The translations under genes and the position numbers were made by a program. 64,000 bases of DNA. It comes from Neptuniibacter pectenicola (lineage in GTDB: Bacteria > Pseudomonadota > Gammaproteobacteria > Pseudomonadales > Balneatricaceae). The notes under the pieces are model-generated. The model did not search any database, had not been told where the DNA came from, and saw nothing but the letters and a program-made list of their open reading frames with translations. The stretch spans positions 1 to 64,000 of the forward strand of contig NZ_LUTS01000006.1 of assembly GCF_001597735.1 (NCBI RefSeq), in the 5' to 3' direction. Below, piece by piece: positions 1-8,384 of the stretch (positions are counted from its first letter, which is position 1; each line of letters begins with the position of its first letter).

Positions 1-145
1 GTCCTTTGGTTTAACTGGTGTGTGGTAACAACAGTTTACCAGTGGATCTCAGGCTTTTTCATTTACCATCCAAAACTGTGGGACAGCAGTGGCCCTAGGC
101 GCCTTTTTTATTGCGGCTCCCGCAGTCATGTATAGGGTATAGGTA
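1..145. other. left-edge sequence, unassigned
   Basis: No gene can be supported here. Frame 1 is open from the window edge to a stop near 139, and frame 2 has a short hydrophobic stretch ending near 143. Neither resembles a family I recognise, and frame 2 is interrupted by a stop at 26-28. It may be the 3' end of a gene lying mostly outside the window, or plain intergenic DNA. Confidence 0.3.
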
Positions 146-820
146 TTAGCGTGTTTTTTGTTTGAGCCTAGGTTTTGGCCAGCGGAGTTGGGGAATTAAG
201 CTGATAAAAGGCTGCTTTCCGCGAAAAATATGTAAGCGTCCATCATGTAGTTGACCAACACATTGCTCTAGAGGGTTCAGTAGTATGAGTTTAATCTCAC
301 TGAGGGTCGGTTCTGAACCGGCTTCTGCCGTTTGATCGAGCTCACTTCTCAGGTCTGAAAACTGTTGGTTACTGATCAATTGGTTAAGTGGCATAGCATC
401 CCATATATCAGGTATGGCCATTAAGGGATCTAAGAGCCCTAAGCGGGTGGGGGTTGTGATGCAGCGTTCTCGGCTAAAATATTTTCTAACGCTGAGGTCT
501 GTATGTGCTTTCAGTAATGAGTTATCGCGAACATTACTGCTAAAATCCATCTCTTCTAGGCCTAAAATAATCGCATTAAGATTCCACTTGCAGCCTTTTA
601 TCAGTTGCCATACGGGCTCTATACTCGTGCGTGAGCCTATGCTGTATTTCACTGCATCTTGCGACAAGGTATTTTTGGGCAGAAGCGTGATGATTAAAAA
701 AGTGGATTGAAAATCGACCAAGCATTCAGGCGTGCCAACAAAACAGTAAGGCGTTTCACGGCGGCAGAAGGCCATCCATTCATCACGTGTGTTAAGTTGT
801 TGAAGTACAGGGATAATCAC
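146..820 (-). CDS. hypothetical protein (224 aa)
   Basis: I do not recognise this protein. The reading frame is uninterrupted for 224 codons and begins with GTG at 820; an in-frame ATG 15 codons later is an alternative start. No convincing Shine-Dalgarno sequence precedes the GTG. The protein has no obvious signal peptide or transmembrane helix and contains several cysteines and a basic C-terminus (about residues 213-224), so a cytoplasmic protein is likely. It is divergent from the gene at 1005 and has the left window edge downstream. Shorter plus-strand frames overlap it but have no family resemblance. It could be a lineage-specific protein. Confidence 0.55.
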   Translation of the reverse strand: MIIPVLQQLNTRDEWMAFCRRETPYCFVGTPECLVDFQSTFLIITLLPKNTLSQDAVKYSIGSRTSIEPVWQLIKGCKWNLNAIILGLEEMDFSSNVRDNSLLKAHTDLSVRKYFSRERCITTPTRLGLLDPLMAIPDIWDAMPLNQLISNQQFSDLRSELDQTAEAGSEPTLSEIKLILLNPLEQCVGQLHDGRLHIFRGKQPFISLIPQLRWPKPRLKQKTR

Positions 821-1004
821 TATTTACAGCCTAAACAAGGGTTGTTTGAGATACGGGTCAAGAGTAGTAGGCTAAAAATCCACATCAACTCGGTGTAAAC
901 TCCGTCTCATTGCCCCTAGAGGGAAATCAATGAGCTGTTATGATGGGTATAAAACCACAATCGTTTGTTACCTGCGAGTATAGCGAAAGCCAAGGATAAG
1001 AACC

Positions 1005-1370
1005 ATGAAGTTGCTGAATCGCTCAGCGTTTGTTGTGCTCCCGAAAGAGCCATTTGCAAATTGGACAAACAGCCTCGATGTCGATGCGGATGGTTTGCAT
1101 CAATGTTTATCTTTAGAAGAACAGAGGCGCGAAGGTACGGTATATTTGATCGAAGAGGTCAATTCCGAAGCGGATTTTAGTCAAGTGCTCCTGCAACAGT
1201 GGCTACACATCTTTCAGAATGAGCTGTCAGCATGGGATGAATTGGGGGATTATTGGCCCCATGAGTTAACTTATGAACTATTTAAGCAATGGTTTGATGT
1301 TTACCCTCAAATTATGACAATCGATTTAAGTGCACAACCGCTAATGATGGCAAATTTAGACGAACTTTAG
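1005..1370 (+). CDS. hypothetical acidic protein (121 aa)
   Basis: A small, acidic, tryptophan-rich protein (122 codons including stop) with no signal peptide or membrane helix, so probably cytoplasmic. I do not recognise a named domain. It lies 37 bp upstream of the DUF3422-bolA pair on the same strand and may be co-transcribed with it. The start ATG at 1005 follows a purine-rich AAGGATAAGAACC stretch that can serve as a ribosome binding site. Another plus frame (965-1180) overlaps but looks like a shadow, being rich in Arg and Cys and without family resemblance. Confidence 0.65.
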   Translation: MKLLNRSAFVVLPKEPFANWTNSLDVDADGLHQCLSLEEQRREGTVYLIEEVNSEADFSQVLLQQWLHIFQNELSAWDELGDYWPHELTYELFKQWFDVYPQIMTIDLSAQPLMMANLDEL

Positions 1371-1407
1371 GTAGTCGATCGTTTACGCTTTTTGGAGTAT
1401 TAAGTAG

Positions 1408-2760
1408 ATGGAAAAACCATTGAATCCTTATGGGTTGAACATGCACCCTATGCGAGAGTCGCTCTATAACGAGCTGCATTCTCGCCCTTTCCAGGTGATT
1501 CCAAGTCCCGCTCGCATTACCCATTTAGCGGTTATGTGTGATGCTGAAGAAAGCCAGCAACAGTTTGAGCACCTTAAAGAGTTATATCATCACTTTGGTG
1601 TCACCCCGCCCGTTGAGGATGAGCTTTGTTATCACTCTGATTTTGATAAATTACGTATGCGTCGTGAAAAACATATGGAGTTTACGACCTATACGTTTAT
1701 CAATACCGATATTGAGCAAGGGGGAAACCCCTTTGAGGTTACGGGGTTAACACCGTTGCCCAAAGGTTGGCTGGAAAGTTTGCCGGGTACAGTGATGTCA
1801 GCTTTCCATCTATCGGTTGATGACGCTCGTCAAACCAATGAGCTAAACCTGCCCTTAGTAAAACGTTTTTTTGAAGGCATGCGCTTAGTCGGCAGTAGCC
1901 CACAAGATGGGGATGCGAGGGTGTGGACAACGTTTCAGACCCACGGGGATGGGTTTGGTCGTTTTCTTATCTACAATAAACAGATGAGTGATAGCCAGCT
2001 AGGGCGATTAGCACAACGCATTTTAGAAATCGAAGTGTATCGCTTAATGTGTTTGCTTTCGTTGCCTACCGCAAGGGAGATTAACCCTACACTTGGCGCG
2101 ATGGATCAAAAACTGGCTGATGTGACCTACCATTTAGCCCATAGCAAAGATATTGATGAACAGGAGCTGTTATCCCGTTTAACTGATATGGCGGCGTGGG
2201 TTGAGGATTGTCGCGCGCGAGCAACCTTTAGGTTTAGTGCTACATATGCCTATCATGACCTTGTTATTAAGCGTTTAGAGGAACTGCGTGAAGATGAGGT
2301 CTCTGGCCATTTAACAATCACCGAATTTATGACACGACGGTTAACCCCAGCGGTTAAGACCTGTCGTGCAACAAGTAATCGTCTGGAAGATCTATCTCGT
2401 CGTATTGACCGCGTAGCCGAGATGATGAGAACGCGTGTTGAGCTTTCGATACAGTCGCAAAATCAAGAGCTGTTAGCCTCAATGGATCAGCGTTCAAAAG
2501 TGCAACTAATGATGCAGCATACGGTGGAAGGTTTATCGGTTGCGGCGATCAGCTACTACACTATAGGCCTGCTGAAATATTTATTAGAGGCACTTTATAA
2601 TTCAGGTATCGAGCTAAATAAAGATCTCATTATGGGGATCTCTGTGCCCGTGGTTATTGGTTTGGTTGCATTTACCACGCGAAAAATACATAAACGTTTC
2701 TTGAAAATGGCGATAGACCAAGTCGCCAAAGCCGAGAGCGAAAAGAAGGTTCAAAAATGA
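1408..2760 (+). CDS. DUF3422 family membrane protein
   Basis: The 450-residue protein matches the DUF3422 family as I know it. The N-terminus has the conserved pattern around 'LYNELHSRPF' (about residues 19-28), the middle is mostly helical and charged, and two hydrophobic segments lie near the C-terminus (about residues 375-395 and 410-428). The family is widespread in Proteobacteria and has no established function; a C-terminally membrane-anchored cytoplasmic protein is the simplest reading. Its TGA stop overlaps the ATG of the BolA gene (ATGA), indicating translational coupling. Confidence 0.85.
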   Translation: MEKPLNPYGLNMHPMRESLYNELHSRPFQVIPSPARITHLAVMCDAEESQQQFEHLKELYHHFGVTPPVEDELCYHSDFDKLRMRREKHMEFTTYTFINTDIEQGGNPFEVTGLTPLPKGWLESLPGTVMSAFHLSVDDARQTNELNLPLVKRFFEGMRLVGSSPQDGDARVWTTFQTHGDGFGRFLIYNKQMSDSQLGRLAQRILEIEVYRLMCLLSLPTAREINPTLGAMDQKLADVTYHLAHSKDIDEQELLSRLTDMAAWVEDCRARATFRFSATYAYHDLVIKRLEELREDEVSGHLTITEFMTRRLTPAVKTCRATSNRLEDLSRRIDRVAEMMRTRVELSIQSQNQELLASMDQRSKVQLMMQHTVEGLSVAAISYYTIGLLKYLLEALYNSGIELNKDLIMGISVPVVIGLVAFTTRKIHKRFLKMAIDQVAKAESEKKVQK

Positions 2761-3074
2761 GTACGGAAGCAATTATTAAAACTAAGTTAGAAGCGGGCCT
2801 GTCAATCGAGCACCTAACGATTGAAAACGAAAGTCATATGCACTCAGGCCCCGCCACCGATTCCCATTTTAAGGTCACGGTTGTATCGGAGGATTTTTCG
2901 GGTAAGCGCTTAGTTCAGCGTCATCAATTAATTTATGGCTTGCTCGCCGATGAGATGAAACATCCTATACACGCGTTATCGATGCACCTTTTTATTCAGC
3001 AAGAGTGGCAGGCCAAAGGGGAAACCGTTATGCCATCACCTAAGTGTTTAGGTGGCTCTAAAGGGGAGAACTGA
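2757..3074 (+). CDS. bolA: BolA family protein
   Basis: The 105-residue protein has the BolA fold signature: an N-terminal helix, 'ESHMHSGPATDSHFKV' with conserved His residues (about 26-41), a central 'LVQRHQLIYGLL' helix and the conserved late motif 'HPIHALSMHLF' (about 73-83). BolA proteins bind monothiol glutaredoxins and [2Fe-2S] clusters and influence cell shape and stress responses. The ATG overlaps the stop of the DUF3422 gene by 4 bp. It carries a longer C-terminal tail than minimal BolA proteins. Subfamily (BolA versus IbaG) is judged from the ESHMH...H pattern and favours BolA. Confidence 0.85.
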   Translation: MSTEAIIKTKLEAGLSIEHLTIENESHMHSGPATDSHFKVTVVSEDFSGKRLVQRHQLIYGLLADEMKHPIHALSMHLFIQQEWQAKGETVMPSPKCLGGSKGEN

Positions 3075-3208
3075 GCTTTAAAATCGCTTTACTGGGTATG
3101 TAGTGGTTGGTTTAAATGCTTTGGTAGAGAGTCTTGATGCCTGTCAATGTTTTCACCTAGGTTGAGGAGGAAACTGAAAGCATAAAGTAACAGCCAAGGG
3201 GAATATAA

Positions 3209-3445
3209 ATGCCTATTGAACACCATGCTTTAATTAATGATTTTCCAGAATACCGTGAACGTATTCATGACCTAAAGATGAAAGATGATCGCTTTGCTCG
3301 TCTTATGGATGAATACCATGAACTAACAAAGCATGTGGAGCATATGGAGTCAGAGATTGAAGCGGTAAGCACTCAAGTGGAAGAGGGTGCCAAAATTAAG
3401 CGCCTTAAGTTGAAAGATGAGCTCTATGCTATGTTGCAAGCTTAA
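3209..3445 (+). CDS. YdcH family (DUF465) small coiled-coil protein
   Basis: A 78-residue, highly charged helical protein with the DUF465/YdcH pattern: 'MKDDRFARLMDEYHELTK' (about residues 23-40) followed by a second helix ending in 'LKLKDELYAML'. It is probably a small cytoplasmic coiled coil; the family function is unknown. Start ATG at 3209 is preceded by AAGGGGAATATAA, a good ribosome binding site. It stands alone, between the bolA gene and the ABC exporter, with a strong terminator 25 bp after its stop. Confidence 0.85.
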   Translation: MPIEHHALINDFPEYRERIHDLKMKDDRFARLMDEYHELTKHVEHMESEIEAVSTQVEEGAKIKRLKLKDELYAMLQA

Positions 3446-3470
3446 GTCTTAGATCGGTAACGACGTGATA

Positions 3471-3496
3471 AAACTCGCCATTGTGCGAGTTTTTTT
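3471..3496 (+). terminator. rho-independent terminator
   Basis: Perfect 8-bp stem (AAACTCGC / GCGAGTTT) with a 6-nt loop, followed by a run of eight T. It ends the ydcH-like transcript and isolates it from the ABC exporter operon that begins about 55 bp further on. Confidence 0.85.
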
Positions 3497-3551
3497 TGTT
3501 TATAGGAAATAGGTACAGCTCCGTTATACTGGCTAGATAAGATATAGGTGG

Positions 3552-5336
3552 ATGATTGTGAATAAGTTGTATGACTGGCAGTACATTTTTAATGTGGCAA
3601 TGGAGCATCGACGTGAACTGATTAAAGCCAATGTTATTGCTTTGTTTGCTGCGATGGCGTCGGTTCCCTTACCCTTATTTTTGCCGCTTTTAGTGGATGA
3701 GGTTTTATTAGATAAGCCGGGTTTTATCGTTAACATTCTCACGCCTCTTTTTCCTGAATCGTGGTTGGGGCCGGTACTATTTATTAGTGTTATTTTGCTG
3801 CTTACCCTGCTGCTGCGTTTTATTGCCCTACTGTTTAATGTTTGGCAAGCACGTCAGTTTACAATTATCTCCAAGGATGTAACGTACCGTATTCGAGTGG
3901 GGCTTTTAGAGCGGTTAAAACGTATCTCTATGGCTGAGTATGAGACCTTAGGGAGCGGTTCTGTCGCCTCTCACTTTATTACAGACTTGGACACTATCGA
4001 TCGTTTTTTAGGGAGCTCGCTAAGCCGATTGCTGATCGCGATTTTATCTATCATCGGCACCGCTGCTATTTTATTGTGGATGCACTGGCAGTTGGCGCTG
4101 TTTATTCTGTTCTTGAACCCGGTGGTGATCTATTTCACGACCTCCATAGCGAAAAAAGTTAAGCACCTTAAAGGGCGTGAAAATAGGGCTTATGAGTTAT
4201 TTCAGGCCGCACTCACAGATACATTAGATAATATTCAACAGATAAGGGCGGGTAATCGAGAGCAGCATTATTTATCTAGACTCATGAGTGATGCGAAAGT
4301 CGTGCGTGACCGCTCCAGTGCTTTTGAGTGGAAAAGTGATGCGGCCAACCGCTTAGGGTTTGCTATTTTTATGGTCGGGGTTGATCTGTTTAGAGCCCTA
4401 TCGATGTTAATGGTCGTGTTTTCTGATCTATCGATCGGTGAAATGATGGCTGTGTTTGGTTACCTATGGTTCATGATGTCGCCGGTACAGGAGATATTAG
4501 GGATTCAATACAGCTTTTATAGTGCTCAGGCGGCGTTACAGCGGATTAATAATCTATTGGGGCTGGCACAGGAGCCTGACTATCCGTTGGTGACGAACCC
4601 TTTTGAGAACAAGCGAACGGTGTCTGTGAGTTTGCAAAACATCCATTTTAGCTATATGGCTGATCAGCCCGTGTTGAAAGGGGTGTCGCTTCATATTGAG
4701 GCGGGGCAGAAAATCGCTTTAGTGGGTGCCAGTGGCGGGGGTAAATCCACATTAGTTCAAGTACTGTTAGGTTTGTACCCTGCGGATCGTGGAGAGATCT
4801 ATTTTGATGGGGTCTCGGTTAAGGAGGTCGGCTTAGCGTGTGTGCGAGATCATGTAGCCACGGTATTACAGCAGCCCGCCCTCTTTAATGGCACCATTCG
4901 CAGTAACTTGATGATGGGGCGCGATTTTAGTGAAGCGGAGTTATGGGATGCATTAGACGTGTCCCAGTTAAAAGGGTTTGTTCAATCGTTGACCCAAGGG
5001 TTAGATGAAAAAGTGGGGCGTCAAGGAATACGGCTCTCAGGAGGGCAGCGACAACGGCTTGCGGTTGCGCGTATGGTATTGAGTGATCCTCGTGTTGTTA
5101 TTTTAGATGAAGCGACCTCTGCGTTAGATTCGGAAACAGAAACATCGTTACATCATGCGTTAGAAACATTCTTGCAAGGTAGAACAACTATCATTATTGC
5201 TCACAGGTTAAGTGCTGTGAAACAGGCGGACCATGTTTATGTATTTGAAGATGGAAAAATATGTGAACAAGGCCGGCATGATGAGTTAATAAACAATAAT
5301 GGTTTATATGCACGGCTTTATGGAGAGTATCAATGA
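3552..5336 (+). CDS. ABC transporter, fused permease-ATPase (MsbA/exporter type)
   Basis: A 594-residue half-transporter. The N-terminal ~310 residues hold about six transmembrane helices of the type I exporter fold. The C-terminal nucleotide-binding domain has Walker A 'GASGGGKST' (about 391), signature 'LSGGQRQRLAVAR' (about 494), Walker B 'VVILDEATSALD' (about 515) and H-loop 'AHRLS' (about 550). It should work as a homodimer in the inner membrane, exporting a lipid or other hydrophobic substrate; the substrate cannot be read from sequence. The ATG at 3552 directly abuts AGGTGG (3546-3551), so the GTG at 3558 with a 6-nt spacer may be the true start. It is the first gene of a tight set with the phospholipase-D-like gene (20-bp gap). 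Confidence 0.9.
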   Translation: MIVNKLYDWQYIFNVAMEHRRELIKANVIALFAAMASVPLPLFLPLLVDEVLLDKPGFIVNILTPLFPESWLGPVLFISVILLLTLLLRFIALLFNVWQARQFTIISKDVTYRIRVGLLERLKRISMAEYETLGSGSVASHFITDLDTIDRFLGSSLSRLLIAILSIIGTAAILLWMHWQLALFILFLNPVVIYFTTSIAKKVKHLKGRENRAYELFQAALTDTLDNIQQIRAGNREQHYLSRLMSDAKVVRDRSSAFEWKSDAANRLGFAIFMVGVDLFRALSMLMVVFSDLSIGEMMAVFGYLWFMMSPVQEILGIQYSFYSAQAALQRINNLLGLAQEPDYPLVTNPFENKRTVSVSLQNIHFSYMADQPVLKGVSLHIEAGQKIALVGASGGGKSTLVQVLLGLYPADRGEIYFDGVSVKEVGLACVRDHVATVLQQPALFNGTIRSNLMMGRDFSEAELWDALDVSQLKGFVQSLTQGLDEKVGRQGIRLSGGQRQRLAVARMVLSDPRVVILDEATSALDSETETSLHHALETFLQGRTTIIIAHRLSAVKQADHVYVFEDGKICEQGRHDELINNNGLYARLYGEYQ

Positions 5337-5356
5337 AGCTGTCTTAAGGTTGAGTC

Positions 5357-6472
5357 ATGCGTAATCAGTTTGATTGGCGAGAAGGTAATAAAGTTGAATT
5401 ATTAGTCGATGGGGAAAACTTTTTCCCGGTTATGTTGGCTGAGATTGAGAAAGCTCGCTATAGCGTGTTGTTAGAGTTTTATTTTGTTTCGTCGGGTGTG
5501 ATTGCGAGTCAGTTTGTGCAATGCCTTAGCCGAGTGGCTCAGCGCGGGGTGATGGTTAAACTGATCATTGATGATTTTGGTTCATACCATTTCACAAGTG
5601 CAGATAGAGAGGCTTTGAAAGCAGAGGGGGTTGAGATCGTTGTTTACAACCCACTGCATCTAAGTAAGTTTACCCGTAACTTTGCCCGCGACCACCGCAA
5701 GCTCTTGATTGTTGATCAGCAGGTTGCATTCATCGGCGGTACAGGGTTAAGCGATGTATACTGGTTATCAGAGGACGAGGGCTGTCCTTGGCATGAGTTA
5801 ATGGTACGCATTGAAGGCCCCGTTGTGATGGACTTAGTCACGGTGTTTAATGGCTTATGGCAGCGGTGTACCACCCATCTACTTTCGCCAGGTGGTAGCG
5901 TGGAACAAAAAGGTGGGGCTAAGGTCAGAGTATGTACAGTTCAAGGGTTATATCAACAGGATATAAAAGCGAGTTTTTTAGCCCGGGTGAACAGTTCTAA
6001 TACGCGGGTGTGGTTAATGACCGCCTATTTTTTACCTTCGTTTTCTATGCGTTATGCCTTGCGACGGGCGGCTAAACGAGGCATTGATGTTAGGTTGATT
6101 ATTGCGGGCCCTTATACTGATCAGCCTTGGGTCTTTCATGCCTCTAAAAAATATTACAGCCGCTTATTGAAGGCGGGTGTACGTATTTTTGAATATCAAC
6201 CGAGATTTCTCCATGCGAAAATGTCGGTTGTGGATGAGTGGGCAAGCATAGGTTCATGTAATTTAGACCACTGGAATTTACGTTGGAATCTTGAGGCAAA
6301 TGTTGAGCTGGAAGATGACCAATGTGTAGATCAGATGGCTCAGCTGTTTGATCAAGATTTGTCTCACTGCCAGGAAGTAACTTATGACATATGGTCAAAA
6401 AGACCCTGGTATCGTCGATTTAAAGAGACCTTATGGGCATGGATAAGCCATTTGGTGCTTAAAATAAGATAA
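5357..6472 (+). CDS. phospholipase D / cardiolipin synthase-like protein
   Basis: The 371-residue protein has two HKD phosphodiesterase motifs, 'HRKLLIVDQ' (about residue 112) and 'HAKMSVVDE' (about residue 285), each followed by the usual 'GxxN/S' type element ('GGTGLSD', 'GSCNLDHWN'). This is the arrangement of cardiolipin synthases and related phosphatidyltransferases. It lacks the N-terminal membrane helices of ClsA and so resembles ClsB/ClsC. In the family, the His residues carry the phosphatidyl group from one lipid to another. Located 20 bp after the ABC exporter and 16 bp before a lipoprotein gene, it suggests a lipid or envelope role for the whole operon. Confidence 0.85.
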   Translation: MRNQFDWREGNKVELLVDGENFFPVMLAEIEKARYSVLLEFYFVSSGVIASQFVQCLSRVAQRGVMVKLIIDDFGSYHFTSADREALKAEGVEIVVYNPLHLSKFTRNFARDHRKLLIVDQQVAFIGGTGLSDVYWLSEDEGCPWHELMVRIEGPVVMDLVTVFNGLWQRCTTHLLSPGGSVEQKGGAKVRVCTVQGLYQQDIKASFLARVNSSNTRVWLMTAYFLPSFSMRYALRRAAKRGIDVRLIIAGPYTDQPWVFHASKKYYSRLLKAGVRIFEYQPRFLHAKMSVVDEWASIGSCNLDHWNLRWNLEANVELEDDQCVDQMAQLFDQDLSHCQEVTYDIWSKRPWYRRFKETLWAWISHLVLKIR

Positions 6473-6488
6473 AGAAGGAAGTGTAATT

Positions 6489-6947
6489 ATGAATAAATTA
6501 ACAATCGCAGCGGCTTTAGCGTGTTCACTCGCCCTAACGGGGTGTGTGAATAGTTTAAGTGGAAATACCTATTCTCGTAGTGAAGCGCGTCAGGTGCAGC
6601 AAGTACAGTATGGTATTGTGCAATCAGCAACCCCAGTGGTGATTGAAGGAACAAACACTATCGTAGGTGCGGGTACAGGTGCTGTTGTTGGTGGTGTTGT
6701 CGGCTCTAATGTCGGTGGCGGTAAAGGTAAAACATTAGCCACTGTCCTCGGTGCGGTTGCCGGTGGTTTAGCGGGTAAATCGGCTGAAGAAGCGTTAACG
6801 CAAACTCAAGGTCAAGAAGTAACTGTACGTTTAGATAGCGGTAATACAATCTCTGTTGTACAGGAAGTGGCCGACGGTCCGGTGTTTAGAGCGGGCGATC
6901 GAGTACGCGTATTAAACGGCAGTGGCGGTGCACGCGTTACCTATTAG
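6489..6947 (+). CDS. glycine-zipper outer-membrane lipoprotein (SlyB/Pcp-like)
   Basis: The 152-residue protein begins with a lipoprotein signal peptide and lipobox 'LALTGC' (Cys about residue 19). Its centre has a glycine-zipper 2TM domain rich in G-x-G-x-V repeats (about residues 55-100), and the C-terminus is a small beta-rich domain with 'GDRVRVLNG'. This is the pattern of SlyB/Pcp (17-kDa antigen) lipoproteins. AAGAAGGAAG just before the ATG is a good ribosome binding site. It closes the ABC exporter / PLD operon. SlyB-type proteins are associated with outer-membrane stress in other Gammaproteobacteria; that role here is inference. Confidence 0.85.
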   Translation: MNKLTIAAALACSLALTGCVNSLSGNTYSRSEARQVQQVQYGIVQSATPVVIEGTNTIVGAGTGAVVGGVVGSNVGGGKGKTLATVLGAVAGGLAGKSAEEALTQTQGQEVTVRLDSGNTISVVQEVADGPVFRAGDRVRVLNGSGGARVTY

Positions 6948-6958
6948 TGGGCACGCTT

Positions 6959-7001
6959 ATCGATACAACGCGTGAGCGCTGCACGATTGCGTTGTATCGA
7001 T
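6959..7001 (+). terminator. perfect 13-bp inverted repeat, possible terminator
   Basis: Arms 6959-6971 and 6989-7001 (ATCGATACAACGC / GCGTTGTATCGAT) are perfect reverse complements around a 17-nt loop that itself contains AGCGCT. It begins 12 bp after the lipoprotein stop. No T-run follows, so it may be a 3'-end stabiliser, a protein site or a weak terminator rather than a classical intrinsic terminator. Its position makes the GTG at 6947 an unlikely start for the next gene. Confidence 0.55.
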
Positions 7002-7096
7002 GCCTATCTGAACGATTAAATGGGCCTGTTTATTTGCCTATGACCTGTATTGCTATAAAATCCCATGCTTATTTTTTTATTAGGCTTCTTTCATCT

Positions 7097-7615
7097 ATGC
7101 CCACTACACGTCAAGCGCATATAGGATTAACGGATCCTAAAAGTCCGGAAAATGTTGGCGCAATTATGCGGGCTGCCGGTTGCTATAATGCGGCATCCGT
7201 TAGCTATACGGGTAATCGATTTAATAAATCGCAGGAGCAGGGGAGACGTTTGCAAACCGACACGCGTAAGGCGGTAGAGCGGATTCCGTTGCAGCATGTT
7301 GAGTCACTTATGCAGGCAATGCCAGAGGGCGCGAGACCCGTTGCTATTGAATTGGTAGAGGGGGCGACCTCATTAATTGATTATCAACACCCCGAAAATG
7401 CGTTTTATATTTTTGGGCCTGAAGATCGCTCTATAGATAAAGAGGTCGTCGCTTGGTGTGAGGATGTGATCTATATACCCACTGTCGGGTGTCTGAATTT
7501 AGCCGCTACCGTGAATGTGGTGCTGTATGATCGGATTGCTAAGCTGGGGCCAAAGGCTGATGGCGATGCATTAATTCGTCGTTCGCGAGATCGAAACAAC
7601 CAATTAAAGGTGTGA
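7097..7615 (+). CDS. SPOUT (TrmH/SpoU) family RNA 2'-O-methyltransferase
   Basis: From the ATG at 7097 the protein is 172 residues, a normal length for a minimal SpoU domain. Motif 1 is 'SPENVGAIMRAAGCYNAA' (N-x-G-A-x-x-R, about residues 13-30), motif 2 is 'FIFGPED'-like ('YIFGPEDRSID', about 102-112) and motif 3 is 'IPTVGCLNLAATVNVVLYD' (about 125-143). These form the trefoil-knot SAM site that methylates ribose 2'-OH in tRNA or rRNA. The substrate is unclear. The frame is also open upstream to a GTG at 6947, but that stretch overlaps a long hairpin and lacks conservation-like features, so 7097 is preferred. Confidence 0.85.
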   Translation: MPTTRQAHIGLTDPKSPENVGAIMRAAGCYNAASVSYTGNRFNKSQEQGRRLQTDTRKAVERIPLQHVESLMQAMPEGARPVAIELVEGATSLIDYQHPENAFYIFGPEDRSIDKEVVAWCEDVIYIPTVGCLNLAATVNVVLYDRIAKLGPKADGDALIRRSRDRNNQLKV

Positions 7616-7630
7616 TAAGGTTTACTGAAT

Positions 7631-7658
7631 AAGGTGGTGAGCGGAATGTCACCACCTT
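7631..7658. terminator. convergent hairpin, probable bidirectional terminator
   Basis: Perfect 10-bp stem AAGGTGGTGA / TCACCACCTT with an 8-nt loop between two convergent genes, the SPOUT methyltransferase (stop 7615) and the UPF0149 gene (stop 7674). The flanking T-tract is weak on both strands, so termination is likely but not certain. Confidence 0.6.
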
Positions 7659-7673
7659 GCGTGTTTATGTCGT

Positions 7674-8258
7674 TTACTTCTCAGGTGCGTGGAAGTGGAG
7701 GTAAAGGTCCACAAGTAGCTCAGGAATTTGCGAACACATTTCGGCACATAGGTTTTCATCATCACGGATCTTATTGATATCGTCTTCATCAAAAAGCTCA
7801 GATGCCACCATCATTGGTAGTAGCATTTGCGCGACATCATCATCCGCTTTATTAGCAAACCAATTATCCTCTTGTGTGAAAACACCTTCCATAAAGGCTT
7901 GCGACCACCAAGCTAAAGGTGCGATATCTTCATCGTCTTCAGGATCGAGTGAAAGCTCACAAGGTAGCTCAATCTCTCCATCGCTGTAGAAGTTTGCGCC
8001 GATGCTGGCATAAAAACGTTTGAGCAGAGACATAATCTCTTTTTGCTGTGCGTCTGATGCCCACTTCGGGGTTTCATCAAATACTAATTCAAGCCAGGTC
8101 TCTTCAGCCAGTGGTGTTGAGCTTATGTTTAACGCACAAAAGAGGCCATGAACACCAATGAGGTCAAGACAGTCCTCGGATACATGATCGGAGTATAGGA
8201 AATCATCCAATTGATCCAACTCAGCGTCGGACAAAGTATTAGCAGTGTTGAGAGACAT
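7674..8258 (-). CDS. UPF0149 (YecA/YgfB-like) family protein
   Basis: The acidic 194-residue protein matches UPF0149: an N-terminal 'LSDAELDQLDDFL' helix (about residues 9-21), 'LIGVHGLFCALNISS' (about 33-47) with the G-x-x-x-A turn, and 'AWWSQAFMEGVF' (about 117-128), the family's 'W..GFl.G' motif. No C-terminal SEC-C zinc motif is seen. YgfB-type proteins have been linked to transcriptional regulation in Pseudomonas, but no general biochemical role is fixed. It is monocistronic, convergent with the methyltransferase and divergent from recQ. Confidence 0.8.
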   Translation of the reverse strand: MSLNTANTLSDAELDQLDDFLYSDHVSEDCLDLIGVHGLFCALNISSTPLAEETWLELVFDETPKWASDAQQKEIMSLLKRFYASIGANFYSDGEIELPCELSLDPEDDEDIAPLAWWSQAFMEGVFTQEDNWFANKADDDVAQMLLPMMVASELFDEDDINKIRDDENLCAEMCSQIPELLVDLYLHFHAPEK

Positions 8259-8384
8259 GAAACTATTCCATAAAAGATAATGGACTTAATTTTAGCCTGC
8301 TAAGTAATAATTAGCAGCCTTTTTGTTTGCATGCGATCACCTAATTGAAGTGACAAGCTGTCTAGCTTTCTGGATAATCCGTGC

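Noticed and set aside
414-898. Plus-strand frames overlapping the first minus-strand gene
   Set aside because: They overlap a longer minus-strand frame and their products are Arg/Ser-rich without recognisable domains. They look like shadows.
6947-7096. N-terminal extension of the SPOUT methyltransferase from a GTG overlapping the lipoprotein stop
   Set aside because: The stretch covers a 13-bp inverted repeat, has no ribosome binding site and adds residues not expected in the family. The ATG at 7097 is better.
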